Assembly (NCBI RefSeq): GCF_900129505.1
Contig: NZ_LT670818.1
Location: 682,001-746,000 of the forward strand
Reading direction: 5' to 3'
Source of the DNA: Bradyrhizobium erythrophlei
Lineage (GTDB): Bacteria; Pseudomonadota; Alphaproteobacteria; Rhizobiales; Xanthobacteraceae
Length of the DNA: 64,000 nucleotides
Shown: positions 8,052-17,051 of the stretch, in pieces
How positions within the stretch are numbered: position 1 is the stretch's first letter
How the letters are laid out: each line of letters begins with the position of its first letter
Translations under genes and position numbers: made by a program
Notes under the pieces: model-generated
Seen by the model: only the letters and a program-made list of their open reading frames with translations
Database searches by the model: none
Told to the model about the DNA's origin: nothing

Positions 8052-9209
8052 ATGCAGCGCCTCGCCTGTCCCGAGCGCGACGACTGGCGCCTGACCGCCG
8101 AGCAAACCGGGTTCGAGTTTCACACCATCGACGGCGAGCGCTACTGGGACGAGCGCGCCTGTTACGCGTTCACGCTGGACGAGATCGAAAATCAGATCGA
8201 AGCGCCGACCGCTGAAATCGACGCGATGTGCCTCGAACTCGTCGGCTGCGCGGTCGATGACGACGAATATCTGAGCCGGCTGAAGATCCCGGAAACCTTC
8301 TGGCCGCTGATCTCGGAAAGCTGGCACCGCGACGAGGCCAGCCTCTACGGCCGGCTCGACCTCCGCTTCGACGGATCCGGGCCGGCAAAACTGCTGGAAT
8401 ACAACGCGGATACGCCGACTTCGATCTTCGAGGCGGCGGTGTTCCAGTGGACATGGCTGGAGCAGGCGATCGATCGGCACATCGTTCCCGGCCATGCCGA
8501 CCAGTTCAATTCGATCCATGAACGTCTGATCGAAGCGTGGAATAGGCTCGGCGCGGGCCGCCATCTTCATCTCACGGGAACCACCGACAACCCCGAGGAC
8601 GCCGGCACGCTGACCTATCTCGAGGATACCGCACGTCAGGCCGGCCTCGCCACCACGCTGATCGACATCGAGGACATCGGCTTGCGCGACGACGGCTGCT
8701 TCGTCGATCTCGACGATCGGCCGATGGGGCTCGTGTTCAAGCTGTACCCCTGGGAATGGATGTTCCACGACGAATTCGGCGCCCGCCTCGCCAGGGCGCC
8801 GACGCGCTGGATCGAGCCGCCGTGGAAAGCCCTGCTCTCCAACAAGGGCATTCTTCCCCTTTTGTGGGAGATGTTTCCGGATCACCCCAACCTGCTGCCG
8901 GCCTTCTTCGACGACGACCCGAACGCAGCACACCTCGGGACGAGCTTCGTGCGCAAGCCGCTTTTTTCGCGCGAGGGCGCCAACGTCACGCTGGTCAGCG
9001 ACGGCACGACGGTGATGGAACAGCAAGGCCCCTATGGCGCCGAAGGTTTCGTGCGCCAGGCGCTCGCACCGCTGCCGAACTTTTCCGGGCAACATCCGGT
9101 GATCGGAAGCTGGCTGATCGACCACGTGCCGTGCGGGCTATCGATCCGTGAGGACGAGAATCCGATCACCGGCAATACGTCGCGGTTCCTGCCGCACGCG
9201 ATTCTCTGA
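8052..9209 (+). CDS. Glutathionylspermidine synthase-like ATP-grasp ligase (YjfC-like)
   Basis: A 385-aa protein matching the GSP_synth ATP-grasp family in length and motifs. Visible landmarks are the N-terminal FHTIDGERYWDERACYAF, the substrate-binding block LDLRFDGSGPAKLLEYNADTP, and the C-terminal ATP-grasp elements KLYPWEWMF and FVRKPLFSREGANV. E. coli GspS uses this domain to amidate the glycine carboxylate of glutathione with spermidine; YjfC-type members lack the amidase half and their substrates are unsettled. Here the amidase domain is also absent. Neighbours upstream (DUF350 protein, two small Gly-terminated proteins) parallel yjfL-yjfM, which suggests a peptide or protein C-terminal ligase rather than glutathione metabolism (inference). 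Confidence 0.88.
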   Translation: MQRLACPERDDWRLTAEQTGFEFHTIDGERYWDERACYAFTLDEIENQIEAPTAEIDAMCLELVGCAVDDDEYLSRLKIPETFWPLISESWHRDEASLYGRLDLRFDGSGPAKLLEYNADTPTSIFEAAVFQWTWLEQAIDRHIVPGHADQFNSIHERLIEAWNRLGAGRHLHLTGTTDNPEDAGTLTYLEDTARQAGLATTLIDIEDIGLRDDGCFVDLDDRPMGLVFKLYPWEWMFHDEFGARLARAPTRWIEPPWKALLSNKGILPLLWEMFPDHPNLLPAFFDDDPNAAHLGTSFVRKPLFSREGANVTLVSDGTTVMEQQGPYGAEGFVRQALAPLPNFSGQHPVIGSWLIDHVPCGLSIREDENPITGNTSRFLPHAIL

Positions 9210-9242
9210 AGTGGTTTCGAGCGCCACAGCAAGCGACGGCGA

Positions 9243-10115
9243 TCAGCGCGCGCCGACCAGCTTCAGCACCTGCGGCATGGTCGCCGAGACACCGGCGCGC
9301 GCGGCCCGTTCGGTGTTCACCCGGTAAAGCCCGCGGCGTTCGGGATAGGGCTTGAAAGCGTCGGAGATTCCCACCACGGTTTCGGCCGCACCGAGCGCCA
9401 GCACGCCGTCGGGCTCGAGCATCCGCGACACGCGTTCGAAGATGCCGACCTTGGTGTCCTGGTCGAAATAGATCAGGACGTTGCGGCAGAAGATCACGTC
9501 GAACGTGCCAAGGTGGGAAAAATCCTGCAGCAGATTGAGTTGCCGGTGCTGCACCATGGCGCGGATATCGGCATTGAGCTGCCACAGCTCCCCGGTTTGG
9601 GTGAAATGCTTGACCAGCATCTGGATCGGCAGGCCGCGCTGCACCTCGAACTGGCTGTAGAGTCCCGCCTTCGACTTCTCGAGCACCTCCTGCGACAGAT
9701 CGGTCGCGACGATTTCGACCCGCCAGCCCGAAAGCCCGGCGAATTCCTTGACGCACATCGCGATCGAATAGGGCTCCTGCCCGGTGGAGGACGCCGCGCA
9801 CCAGATCCGCAGAGAACGCCGGCTGGCGCGGGCCTGCACCAGCGCCGGCAGGATCGCTTGGCGCAGATGATCGAACGGAATCTTGTCGCGGAAAAAGAAG
9901 GTCTCGTTGGTGGTCATCGCCTCGACCACTTCCGATGTGAGCGCCGCGGCACCGGTTCTGATTTTCGCCACGAGCTCGGCGATGCCGGGCAGTCCCGCCC
10001 GTCGCGCCAGCGGGATCAACCGGCTTTCGACCAGGTATTGCTTGTCGGCGGACAGGTCGAGGCCGGAGCGTTCCTTCAGAAGCTTGCGCAGAAAGTCGTA
10101 ATCCAATGGCGTCAC
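9243..10115 (-). CDS. cheR: Chemotaxis protein methyltransferase CheR
   Basis: SAM-dependent methyltransferase that methylates glutamates on chemoreceptors. It is 290 aa with the N-terminal helical CheR domain ([16 protein letters not shown]) and the catalytic domain showing [17 protein letters not shown] and the signature [14 protein letters not shown]. The chosen start is GTG at 10115, which overlaps the cheB stop (GTGA) and has GGGAG eight bases upstream; a longer frame begins within cheB but lacks support. Last gene of the che operon. Confidence 0.95.
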   Translation of the reverse strand: MTPLDYDFLRKLLKERSGLDLSADKQYLVESRLIPLARRAGLPGIAELVAKIRTGAAALTSEVVEAMTTNETFFFRDKIPFDHLRQAILPALVQARASRRSLRIWCAASSTGQEPYSIAMCVKEFAGLSGWRVEIVATDLSQEVLEKSKAGLYSQFEVQRGLPIQMLVKHFTQTGELWQLNADIRAMVQHRQLNLLQDFSHLGTFDVIFCRNVLIYFDQDTKVGIFERVSRMLEPDGVLALGAAETVVGISDAFKPYPERRGLYRVNTERAARAGVSATMPQVLKLVGAR

Positions 10116-11269
10116 GAGCGATCTCCCGCGAACACCCGCACCAGCTTCGGAGCGATCTGATTGAGCGGCAGAACGGCGGCGCAAATTCCCGCATTCGCGG
10201 CAGCACCGGGCATGCCCCAGACAACGCTCGAGGCTTCGTCCTGGGCGATCACGCTGCCGCCGGCCGCGACGATCTCCTTGCCGCCCCGCATCCCGTCCGA
10301 GCCCATGCCGGTCAGCACCAGCGCGAGAACGCCGCCCTGCCAGACATCGATCGCCGAGGTGAACAACGGATCGACCGCGGGCTTGCAGAAATTGACCGCC
10401 GGGCCGTCATCGAGGGCGATCGCGGCGTCGGCGCCGTGGCGTACGACGCGCATATGGCGGCCACCCGGAGCGAGATAGATCCGGCCGGCCTTGACGATCT
10501 CGCCATCGACCGCTTCGTGCGCCGGCCGATGGCTCGATCGCGCCAAATGCTCGGCTAGAATGGTGGTGAAGGTCGGCGGCATATGTTGCGTAATCAGCAC
10601 CGGAAAGCGGTCGATCACGGGGCCCAGTTCGGTCACCAGCGCCATCAGCGCCTGTGGACCGCCGGTCGATGAACCGATCAGGAGCACCCGCGGCGCGTGG
10701 ATGCTGAAGGCGCGGCGCATCAGCGGCGGCTGCGCAACCGGCGACGGCATGGGCCGCGTCAACGGCTCTCTCGCCCGGTCCAGCGCCGGCGACGATGTCG
10801 CCGGGGGCCTGCGGCGGACCTTGGCGCCGAGCGAGCGGATTTTCTGGATCAGGTCGTGGTGAAAGGTGTCGGCGGCCGACGCTTCGCGGGTGCTTTCGGG
10901 CTTCGGGATGTAGTCCGAAGCGCCGAGCGAGAGCGCCCTGAAACTGATCTCCGCGTTGCGGCGGGTCAGGGTCGACGCCATGATGATGATCAGGTTGCGC
11001 TTCTTCGCCAGCAGCAGCGGCAGCGCAGAAATGCCGTCGAGGTCCGGCATTTCGATATCGAGTACGGCGACATCGGGATTGACGCGCTCGATCTGGTTGA
11101 CGGCGTCAAGGCCGGTGCGCAGCGAGGCCGCGACCACCATGTCCGGTTCGGATCCGATCCAACGGGAGATCAATCCCCGGATAACGACGGAATCGTCGAC
11201 CACCATCACCCGCAACGGCTCTTGCCGTGTCGAAGTCGGGGCTGGGGAACTTGTCAAAGCAACACTCAT
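10112..11269 (-). CDS. cheB: Chemotaxis response regulator protein-glutamate methylesterase CheB
   Basis: Removes methyl groups from (and deamidates) chemoreceptors when phosphorylated by CheA. It is 385 aa: receiver domain (about 18-140, Asp71 in [11 protein letters not shown]), a Pro/Arg linker, then the methylesterase domain with catalytic triad candidates Ser200/201 in IGSSTGGP, His229 in TQHMPP and Asp325 in GMGSDGM. The stop overlaps the cheR start by four bases. Confidence 0.97.
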   Translation of the reverse strand: MSVALTSSPAPTSTRQEPLRVMVVDDSVVIRGLISRWIGSEPDMVVAASLRTGLDAVNQIERVNPDVAVLDIEMPDLDGISALPLLLAKKRNLIIIMASTLTRRNAEISFRALSLGASDYIPKPESTREASAADTFHHDLIQKIRSLGAKVRRRPPATSSPALDRAREPLTRPMPSPVAQPPLMRRAFSIHAPRVLLIGSSTGGPQALMALVTELGPVIDRFPVLITQHMPPTFTTILAEHLARSSHRPAHEAVDGEIVKAGRIYLAPGGRHMRVVRHGADAAIALDDGPAVNFCKPAVDPLFTSAIDVWQGGVLALVLTGMGSDGMRGGKEIVAAGGSVIAQDEASSVVWGMPGAAANAGICAAVLPLNQIAPKLVRVFAGDRS

Positions 11270-11350
11270 TACTCACCAGATACGGCTGAACGCGGCACCA
11301 TTGCAGCGGTAACGCCGATGGCTTTCAGCCGCCGGATCGAAACAGGCAGA

Positions 11351-11716
11351 TCAGATCAATCCGACTTCCTGGAACTTCGCGGTGACGATGTCCTTGTCGA
11401 ATGGCTTCATGATGTATTCGTTGGCGCCGGCGTGCAGCGCGCGCGCGATGTGCGCGACGTCGTTCTCGGTGGTGCAGAACACCACCTTGGGCTGGTCGCC
11501 GCCGGGCATGCGACGCAGATTGCCGAGGAATTCATAGCCATCCATGATCGGCATGTTCCAGTCGAGCAGAATGGCGTCGGGCAGTCCGCGCTTGCAGACT
11601 TCCAGCGCCTTCTCGCCGTCCTCGGCTTCGATGATCTGGAAGTCGAGACCTTCCAGGATGCGCCTTGCGACCTTTCGGATGACGCTCGAGTCATCAACTA
11701 CAAGACATGTTCTCAT
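11351..11716 (-). CDS. cheY: Chemotaxis response regulator CheY
   Basis: Single-domain receiver of 121 aa. Acidic residues DD at 8-9, phospho-acceptor Asp52 in LLDWNMPIMDG, the conserved Thr in FCTTEND and Lys in IMKPFDKD are all present. GAGG lies six bases before the ATG. It sits between cheW and cheB, so it is the CheA partner that signals to the flagellar motor or acts as a phosphate sink. Confidence 0.95.
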   Translation of the reverse strand: MRTCLVVDDSSVIRKVARRILEGLDFQIIEAEDGEKALEVCKRGLPDAILLDWNMPIMDGYEFLGNLRRMPGGDQPKVVFCTTENDVAHIARALHAGANEYIMKPFDKDIVTAKFQEVGLI

Positions 11717-11790
11717 TTCAGCCTCTGCTTCTTCCGATCCCTGAAAGGGACGTTTCCATTTGCCACCGGTTGGCGTGCCTGCCGGCGGTC

Positions 11791-12261
11791 TTATGCCGCC
11801 ATCAAATCAGGCACGATTTCGAGGACGCGATCGACATCGAGGACGACCATGAGCTGACCGTCGAGGCGATGCACGCCGCCGGCGAGCTTGGCCATGCGGG
11901 GATCGAGATTGACGGGATTTTCCTCGCGGCCCGCGTCGGGAAGCCTGAGGACCTCGCCGATCTGGTCGATCAGCAGGCCGTAGGACTCGCCGCGCAGGTC
12001 GACGCCGACCGCCATCGGCGGCTTGCCGTCGTCGGCCCTGGGCAGCCCTAGCCGGGCGCGCATGTCCACCACGGTGACGATGCGGCCGCGCAGATTGAGC
12101 ACACCGGCGATCTCGCCGGGCGACAGCGGCACCCGCGTCAGCCGTTCCGGCATGAACACGTCCTGGACGCGGGAGATCGGCAGCCCGAACAGCTGGCCTC
12201 CGATCATCGCGGTGACGTATTCGGCGACGGCGCCTTCGGTCAAGTCGGTCTTGCTGGTCAT
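11791..12261 (-). CDS. cheW: Chemotaxis coupling protein CheW
   Basis: Adaptor of 156 aa linking chemoreceptors to CheA. The single CheW domain shows YVTAMIGGQLFGLPISRVQD, GVLNLRGRIVTVVDMRARLGL and DQIGEVLRLP. Its ribosome-binding site AAGGA (eight bases before the ATG) overlaps the edge of a 21-bp tandem repeat that separates it from cheA. Confidence 0.95.
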   Translation of the reverse strand: MTSKTDLTEGAVAEYVTAMIGGQLFGLPISRVQDVFMPERLTRVPLSPGEIAGVLNLRGRIVTVVDMRARLGLPRADDGKPPMAVGVDLRGESYGLLIDQIGEVLRLPDAGREENPVNLDPRMAKLAGGVHRLDGQLMVVLDVDRVLEIVPDLMAA

Positions 12262-12271
12262 GCTTCAGATC

Positions 12272-12333
12272 CTTATGCCCGGGCTGAGCTTGCTTATGCC
12301 CGGGCTGAGCTTGCTCATGGCTGGCTGAACTTG
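12272..12333. repeat. 21-bp tandem repeat between cheA and cheW
   Basis: Two perfect 21-bp units at 12272-12292 and 12293-12313 (each starts CTTATGCCCGGG and ends GAGCTTG), plus a degenerate third unit at 12314-12333. The array fills almost the whole spacer between the cheA stop and the cheW start. Confidence 0.85.
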
Positions 12334-12335
12334 TT

Positions 12336-15143
12336 TCATGCCGCGCGGTTGAGTTCGGCGGTCTGTTCCTTCAGCGCCGCGATCAGGCCGGGACGGTCGA
12401 ACTTGGCAACGTAATCGTGGAAGCCGGCCTGCCGGCCGCGCTCGATCGCCGCCGGCGACACCAGCGAGGACAGCGCGATGATCGGCATCGCACTTAAGTG
12501 CTGGTCGGCCCGGATAATTTCGGCGAACTCGAACCCGTTCATGTCGGGCATCTCGATGTCGGTCAGCACCACGTCGAAGACCTGGCCCGAGCGCAGCGCC
12601 GTCAGGCCCTCCTGCGCGTTCGGCGCCACCCGCACCTTGTAGCCGGCGGCTTTGAGCACCGGCGCCAGCATGTTGCGGAAGAACGCGCTGTCGTCGACCA
12701 AAAGCACCGATTGCGCGGACGCCGACGGCGCCATCTCCTTGCGCGTGAACCAGTCGGGGAACGCCATCGGCAGGAAGTGGCCGACGTCGATCACTTCGGT
12801 GGCCTGGCCCTTGATCACGGCGGAGCCGAGAATGCCGGCCAGCTGCTCGCCCGCGACCTCGATGTTGAGCTTCTCCTCGACGATGTCGACGATCTCGTCG
12901 ACCACCAGCCCCATCGAGCGGCGGTCGTCGGCGAACACCAGGATCGGCTGCGAGCCTGTGGTCTGGACATTGACGCCGTTCATCTGCACCAGCGGCATCA
13001 GCTGGTCGCGATACTGCACCATGTAGCGGCCGTTGGAGAGCTCGATCTTGTCGGCGGCGATCTCCTCCAGACGCGTGACGAGGCCGAGCGGCACCGCCTT
13101 GGGCTGGGCGCTGCCGGCGCGGAACACCAAAAGCGAGGTCAGTTGATCGGCGGCGCTGGCGCGGGAAGCCGCGTTCTCGTCGGCGATTTCATGGCTGGCA
13201 GCACCCGAGGCGCCCAATGCCTTGGCGATGCCGTTGGGATCGATGATCATGATCACGGCGCCATCGCCCAGGATGGTGTTGCCGGAGAACATGTCGATGT
13301 GGCGCAGCTTGGTCGACATCGGCTTGACCACGATTTCCTCGGTGTGGAACACGCCGTCGACCACGATGCCGAAGGTCTGGCTGCCGACTTGGGTCACGAC
13401 GATGAAGCCGTTCTCCGGATCGGAAGAGGAGCCGTCGTCGATCTTGAGCAGTTTCTTCAGGTGCATCAGCGGCAACAGCTTGTTGCGCAGCCGCAACACC
13501 GCGGTGTCCTTGATGCGCTCGATGCGGTGCTCGGAATTGGCCCGCGCCCGCACCAGTTCGACCACCGCCAGCTGCGGAATGGCAAAGCGGTCGCCGGCGG
13601 CTTCCACGATCAGCGCCGAGACGATGGCAAGCGTCAGCGGGATCTTGATGGTGACGCTGGAACCCTCGCCGGCCACCGACTTGATGTCGATGGTGCCGCC
13701 GATCTGGTCGATATTGGTGCGCACCACGTCCATGCCGACGCCGCGGCCGGACACCGAGGTGACCGCGGCCGCGGTCGAGAAGCCGGGCGCGAAGATGAAC
13801 TTGTGGATCTGCGCTTCGGTCATCTTCTCGAGTTCAGCCTCGCTGACGAGACCGCTCGAGACCGCCTTGGCCTTGATCCGCTCGGTGTTGAGGCCGCGGC
13901 CGTTGTCGGCGATGCAGATGATGATGTGGCCGCCTTCATGATAGGCGGACAGCCGAATGGTGCCCTGCTCGGGCTTGCCGGCGGCCGCGCGCTCGGCCGG
14001 GGTCTCCAGGCCGTGGTCGGCGGAGTTGCGCACCATGTGGGTGAGCGGATCCTTGATCAGGTCGAGCACCTGGCGGTCGAGCTCGGTGTCGGCGCCGTGC
14101 ATCTCCAGTTCGATCTGCTTGCCGAGTTCGCCGGAGAGGTCGCGCACGATGCGCGGCAGCTTCTGCCAGGCGTTGCCGATCGGCTGCATCCGCGTCTTCA
14201 TGACGCCTTCCTGCAGTTCGGCGGTGACGTTGGAGAGCCGCTGCAGCGGCACCTTGAACTCGGTGTCCTCGTTGCGCCGCGAGATCTCCAGCAGCTGATT
14301 GCGGGTCAGCACCAGTTCCGACACCATGGTCATCAAATGTTCCAGCGTATCCACGTTGACGCGGATCGACTGGTTGGCGACCTTGTCGGCCTCGTGCACT
14401 TCGTCGGCGGCGGCCACCTTGCTGGCCGCGGGTTTTACGGCGGCGGCCGGCTTTGCCTCTTTCGCCACCGGCTTGGCTTGCCTGGCGGGCGCGGCCCGCG
14501 GCGCGGGCGCGGCGACAGCTGGCGCGACCGGCGCCGTGGGCGGCGATGCAACCTCGATCGCGGTTTCGCGGAACGCGCGCTCCAGTTCATCCAGCGACAC
14601 TTCGCCGGGACGCAGCGGCCGCTCCAGCATCTGCGGTATCAAGGAGCCCGCCGCAACCGCAGGCTCAGCGGGAGCCGCAGGCGCTGCTTCGGCCGACGAG
14701 GCTGACGCCGGCGCGACCGGCGAAGCCGCGGACGCGATCGGCGGAGCCGACGCTGACATCGCTTCCATCCCACGCTCCACCATCGCCTGTAATTCGTCGA
14801 TCAGATCCTGATCGGAGCCGTCGGGCTCCGCCTCGGTCGCCTCGAGCTGGCCCAGGATGTCCTTGATGCGGTCGATCGTGGTCAGGATCAGCGTCACCGC
14901 CTGGCCCGTCACCGGCATTCCGTCGCGGAATTTGCCCATCAGGGTCTCGGCGGCATGCGCCAGCGCTTCCAGCCGCGGCAGTCCGAGGAAGCCGCAGGTG
15001 CCCTTGATGGTGTGGACCAGGCGAAAAATGTTATCGAGTATCTTGGCGTTGTTCGGTTCCTGCTCGAACCGCACCAGCTGATTGTCGACGGTATCCAGGC
15101 TCTCGCTGGTTTCCGTCAGAAACTCCCGCAACAGATCATCCAT
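12336..15143 (-). CDS. cheA: Hybrid chemotaxis histidine kinase CheA with extra CheW-like and receiver domains
   Basis: A 935-aa kinase. Domains in order: HPt (1-105, phospho-site His44 in RLVHTIKGTCGFLG), an Ala/Pro-rich linker (about 130-245), dimerisation helices (about 255-320), HATPase with N-box DPLTHMVRNSADHG and G-boxes (about 320-465), CheW domain (about 465-605), a second CheW-like domain (about 640-790) and a C-terminal receiver (about 805-930, Asp in VVLTDIEMPDMNGFE). Typical E. coli CheA is about 650 aa; the added CheW-like plus receiver modules occur in several alphaproteobacterial CheAs. The start at 15143 (MDDLLREFL) is preferred over an ATG 21 bp upstream because it matches the CheA N-terminus. 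Confidence 0.95.
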   Translation of the reverse strand: MDDLLREFLTETSESLDTVDNQLVRFEQEPNNAKILDNIFRLVHTIKGTCGFLGLPRLEALAHAAETLMGKFRDGMPVTGQAVTLILTTIDRIKDILGQLEATEAEPDGSDQDLIDELQAMVERGMEAMSASAPPIASAASPVAPASASSAEAAPAAPAEPAVAAGSLIPQMLERPLRPGEVSLDELERAFRETAIEVASPPTAPVAPAVAAPAPRAAPARQAKPVAKEAKPAAAVKPAASKVAAADEVHEADKVANQSIRVNVDTLEHLMTMVSELVLTRNQLLEISRRNEDTEFKVPLQRLSNVTAELQEGVMKTRMQPIGNAWQKLPRIVRDLSGELGKQIELEMHGADTELDRQVLDLIKDPLTHMVRNSADHGLETPAERAAAGKPEQGTIRLSAYHEGGHIIICIADNGRGLNTERIKAKAVSSGLVSEAELEKMTEAQIHKFIFAPGFSTAAAVTSVSGRGVGMDVVRTNIDQIGGTIDIKSVAGEGSSVTIKIPLTLAIVSALIVEAAGDRFAIPQLAVVELVRARANSEHRIERIKDTAVLRLRNKLLPLMHLKKLLKIDDGSSSDPENGFIVVTQVGSQTFGIVVDGVFHTEEIVVKPMSTKLRHIDMFSGNTILGDGAVIMIIDPNGIAKALGASGAASHEIADENAASRASAADQLTSLLVFRAGSAQPKAVPLGLVTRLEEIAADKIELSNGRYMVQYRDQLMPLVQMNGVNVQTTGSQPILVFADDRRSMGLVVDEIVDIVEEKLNIEVAGEQLAGILGSAVIKGQATEVIDVGHFLPMAFPDWFTRKEMAPSASAQSVLLVDDSAFFRNMLAPVLKAAGYKVRVAPNAQEGLTALRSGQVFDVVLTDIEMPDMNGFEFAEIIRADQHLSAMPIIALSSLVSPAAIERGRQAGFHDYVAKFDRPGLIAALKEQTAELNRAA

Positions 15144-15268
15144 GAAACAGGCCTTCAGACGCACCGGCGCGCGATTTCGACACGCCTTTCAGAACGAGGC
15201 CAGCTTCTCCGCAAAGCGTTTAATATTGGTTGAGCAAATGAAAAAGAACGGGCTCAACAAAGAGATAA

Positions 15269-15294
15269 GGCGCCCTGAGGAATCCTCGGGCGCC
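15269..15294 (-). terminator. Hairpin between chpT and cheA
   Basis: GGCGCCC-T-GAGG / CCTC-GGGCGCC stem with one bulge and an AAT loop. On the minus strand it follows the chpT stop and is followed by TTATCTCTTTG, a weak T-rich run. It could attenuate read-through from chpT into the che operon. Confidence 0.45.
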
Positions 15295-15322
15295 CTATAA
15301 ACCGTTGGTTAACCATGTTTAC

Positions 15323-15970
15323 TCAGGAAGCGGTAATAACCACCGCCTCGCCCTCGGGCGCAAGCACCACATTCAGCCCGCAGGCCTGGGCCAGCAGCCG
15401 CGTATAATAAGGCTGCACTGCATGGGCATCGACCGCATGCGTCGAACCCGCGCTCAGAAGATCGGCGATATTCTGCGGCATGCGCGCGTTGAGCCCGGAG
15501 GCTGCGACGCGAAAGCCGATTTGCTCACCCTCGCCGATCGGATCGACGGTCAGCACGCCACCGCGCGGTATCGTCTGCTGCGCGATCACCATCATGTTCA
15601 GCAGCAGCTTGACCCGGTTCTTCGGCAACAGCACGCGCGGCAAGTTCCACGCGATCGAGGTCTTGTTGTCTTCGAGGTGACCGCGCGCCATGTTCTGCGC
15701 GTCGCCGAGATCGATCTGCGCGCCCGCTGATCCCGCGGCGCCAAACGCCAGCCGGCAGAACTGCAACCGCGCCGACGCCGTCTTGGCGCTCTTGCGGATC
15801 AAATCCAGCGCGAATTCGCGGTCTTCGGGCTTGGGGTTGTCGTCGAGGACCTCGAGCCCATTGACGATGGCGCCGACCGGACTGATGAGATCATGACAAA
15901 CCCGCGAACATAACAGCGCCGCCAGCTCGAGGGCGTCGGGGGCGGGACCGGGAGACGGGGTGTCAGACAT
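15323..15970 (-). CDS. chpT: Histidine phosphotransferase ChpT
   Basis: ChpT relays phosphate from the hybrid kinase CckA to CtrA and CpdR. This 215-aa protein has the dimerisation/phospho-His helix LLCSRVCHDLISPVGAIVNGLE with His26, and a degenerate ATPase-like C-terminal domain (DUF2328) without intact nucleotide-binding boxes. The start at 15970 (MSDTPSPGP) has AGGA eight bases upstream; longer frames would run into cysQ leader sequence. Its position just upstream of cheA places cell-cycle and chemotaxis genes together. Confidence 0.92.
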   Translation of the reverse strand: MSDTPSPGPAPDALELAALLCSRVCHDLISPVGAIVNGLEVLDDNPKPEDREFALDLIRKSAKTASARLQFCRLAFGAAGSAGAQIDLGDAQNMARGHLEDNKTSIAWNLPRVLLPKNRVKLLLNMMVIAQQTIPRGGVLTVDPIGEGEQIGFRVAASGLNARMPQNIADLLSAGSTHAVDAHAVQPYYTRLLAQACGLNVVLAPEGEAVVITAS

Positions 15971-16110
15971 GAGGTGTTCCTGTAAATCCGCCGGCAACGC
16001 CGACCAAGGCGAATCGCGCCTGATCGCCAGTTTGATACACTGCGGATGCGCTTGCTGCCAACACAAGGCGGTAGCCGAAAAGAAAGACGAACAGCAAATG
16101 AAATTCGCCC

Positions 16111-16938
16111 ATGAATAAGGCAAGTTCCCCCACATCCGTGATCGAGAGCGGGGCTGCCGCCGCGCTGCTGGAACCCTTGACCGACCTCGTGATCCGGGCC
16201 GGAGCCGCGATTCTGGCCGTCAACCGGGCGGTGATGCGGATCGAGGGCAAGCTCGACGGATCGCCGGTGACCGAAGCCGACCTCGCCGCCGACCGGATCA
16301 TCGCCGAAGGCCTGGCGCGGCTGGCGCCGCAGGTTCCGGCCGTGTCGGAAGAACGCGTCGGCCTGGCGAAGCCGGCTTACGATGGCAGCTTCTTCCTGAT
16401 CGATCCGCTCGACGGAACCAAGGAATTTTTGGCCGGCCGCGACGAATATACCGTCAACGTCGCGCTGGTGACCGATGGAATACCCGTATTGGGCGTCATC
16501 GGTGCACCGGCGCTCGGGCTGGTCTGGCGCGGCATCGTCGGCCGGGGCGCGGAACGGCTGACGCGCGGCGAAAAGTCCGCGCCTGAGCCGATCCATACCC
16601 GCAGGCTCCCGGCGCGCGGAAAACCCTGGATCGCCGCGGTCAGCCGCTCGCATGCCGACTGCCGCACCGAAGCCTTCATCGCGGAAAGGCCCGGCGCGAT
16701 CCGCAAAACCCTGGGATCATCGGTCAAGTTCGGCCGGGTGGCGGAGGGGCAAGCCGATATCTATCCGCGCCTCGCGCCGACATCCGAATGGGATATCGCG
16801 GCCGGCCACGCCATCCTCACCGCCGCCGGCGGCAAGATTACGGATGCGCACGGGGCCGCCTTGCAATTCGGCAAAGGCGGCAACGGCTTCATCGTGCCGG
16901 AATTCATCGCCTGGGGCGATCCGGCGGCGGTAGAGTGA
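16111..16938 (+). CDS. cysQ: 3'(2'),5'-bisphosphate nucleotidase CysQ
   Basis: Inositol-monophosphatase-fold, Mg-dependent enzyme that hydrolyses 3'-phosphoadenosine 5'-phosphate to AMP, a by-product of sulfate assimilation and sulfotransfer. It is 275 aa with the metal motifs EE at the SEERVGL segment, DPLDGTKEFLAGRDEYTVN and the C-terminal SEWDIAAGHAIL. The family length is about 250-280. It is divergent from chpT. The PAPS-using sulfotransferase at 26710-28272 would generate its substrate. Confidence 0.93.
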   Translation: MNKASSPTSVIESGAAAALLEPLTDLVIRAGAAILAVNRAVMRIEGKLDGSPVTEADLAADRIIAEGLARLAPQVPAVSEERVGLAKPAYDGSFFLIDPLDGTKEFLAGRDEYTVNVALVTDGIPVLGVIGAPALGLVWRGIVGRGAERLTRGEKSAPEPIHTRRLPARGKPWIAAVSRSHADCRTEAFIAERPGAIRKTLGSSVKFGRVAEGQADIYPRLAPTSEWDIAAGHAILTAAGGKITDAHGAALQFGKGGNGFIVPEFIAWGDPAAVE

Positions 16939-16942
16939 AACT

Positions 16943-17028
16943 GTAGGATGGGTGGAGCGCAGCGATACCCATCACGTGAGGACGTCTAGCAAGTTGATGG
17001 GTTTCGCAAGTGCTCAACCCATCCTACG
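16943..17028. repeat. Dispersed palindromic repeat (GTAGGATGGGT / ACCCATCCTAC)
   Basis: Arms GTAGGATGGGT at 16943-16953 and ACCCATCCTAC at 17017-17027 enclose a region with further inverted similarity. It lies just after cysQ and before the convergent toxin gene. This sequence type is a common intergenic repeat in Bradyrhizobium-group genomes. Confidence 0.7.
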
Positions 17029-17051
17029 CGCTGCAGCCAAAAGCCTGCGCA

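Noticed and set aside
12498..14705. 735-codon frame antisense to cheA
   Set aside because: Shadow frame: His/Asp/Arg-rich translation without domains; cheA on the other strand has complete HPt, kinase, CheW and receiver domains.
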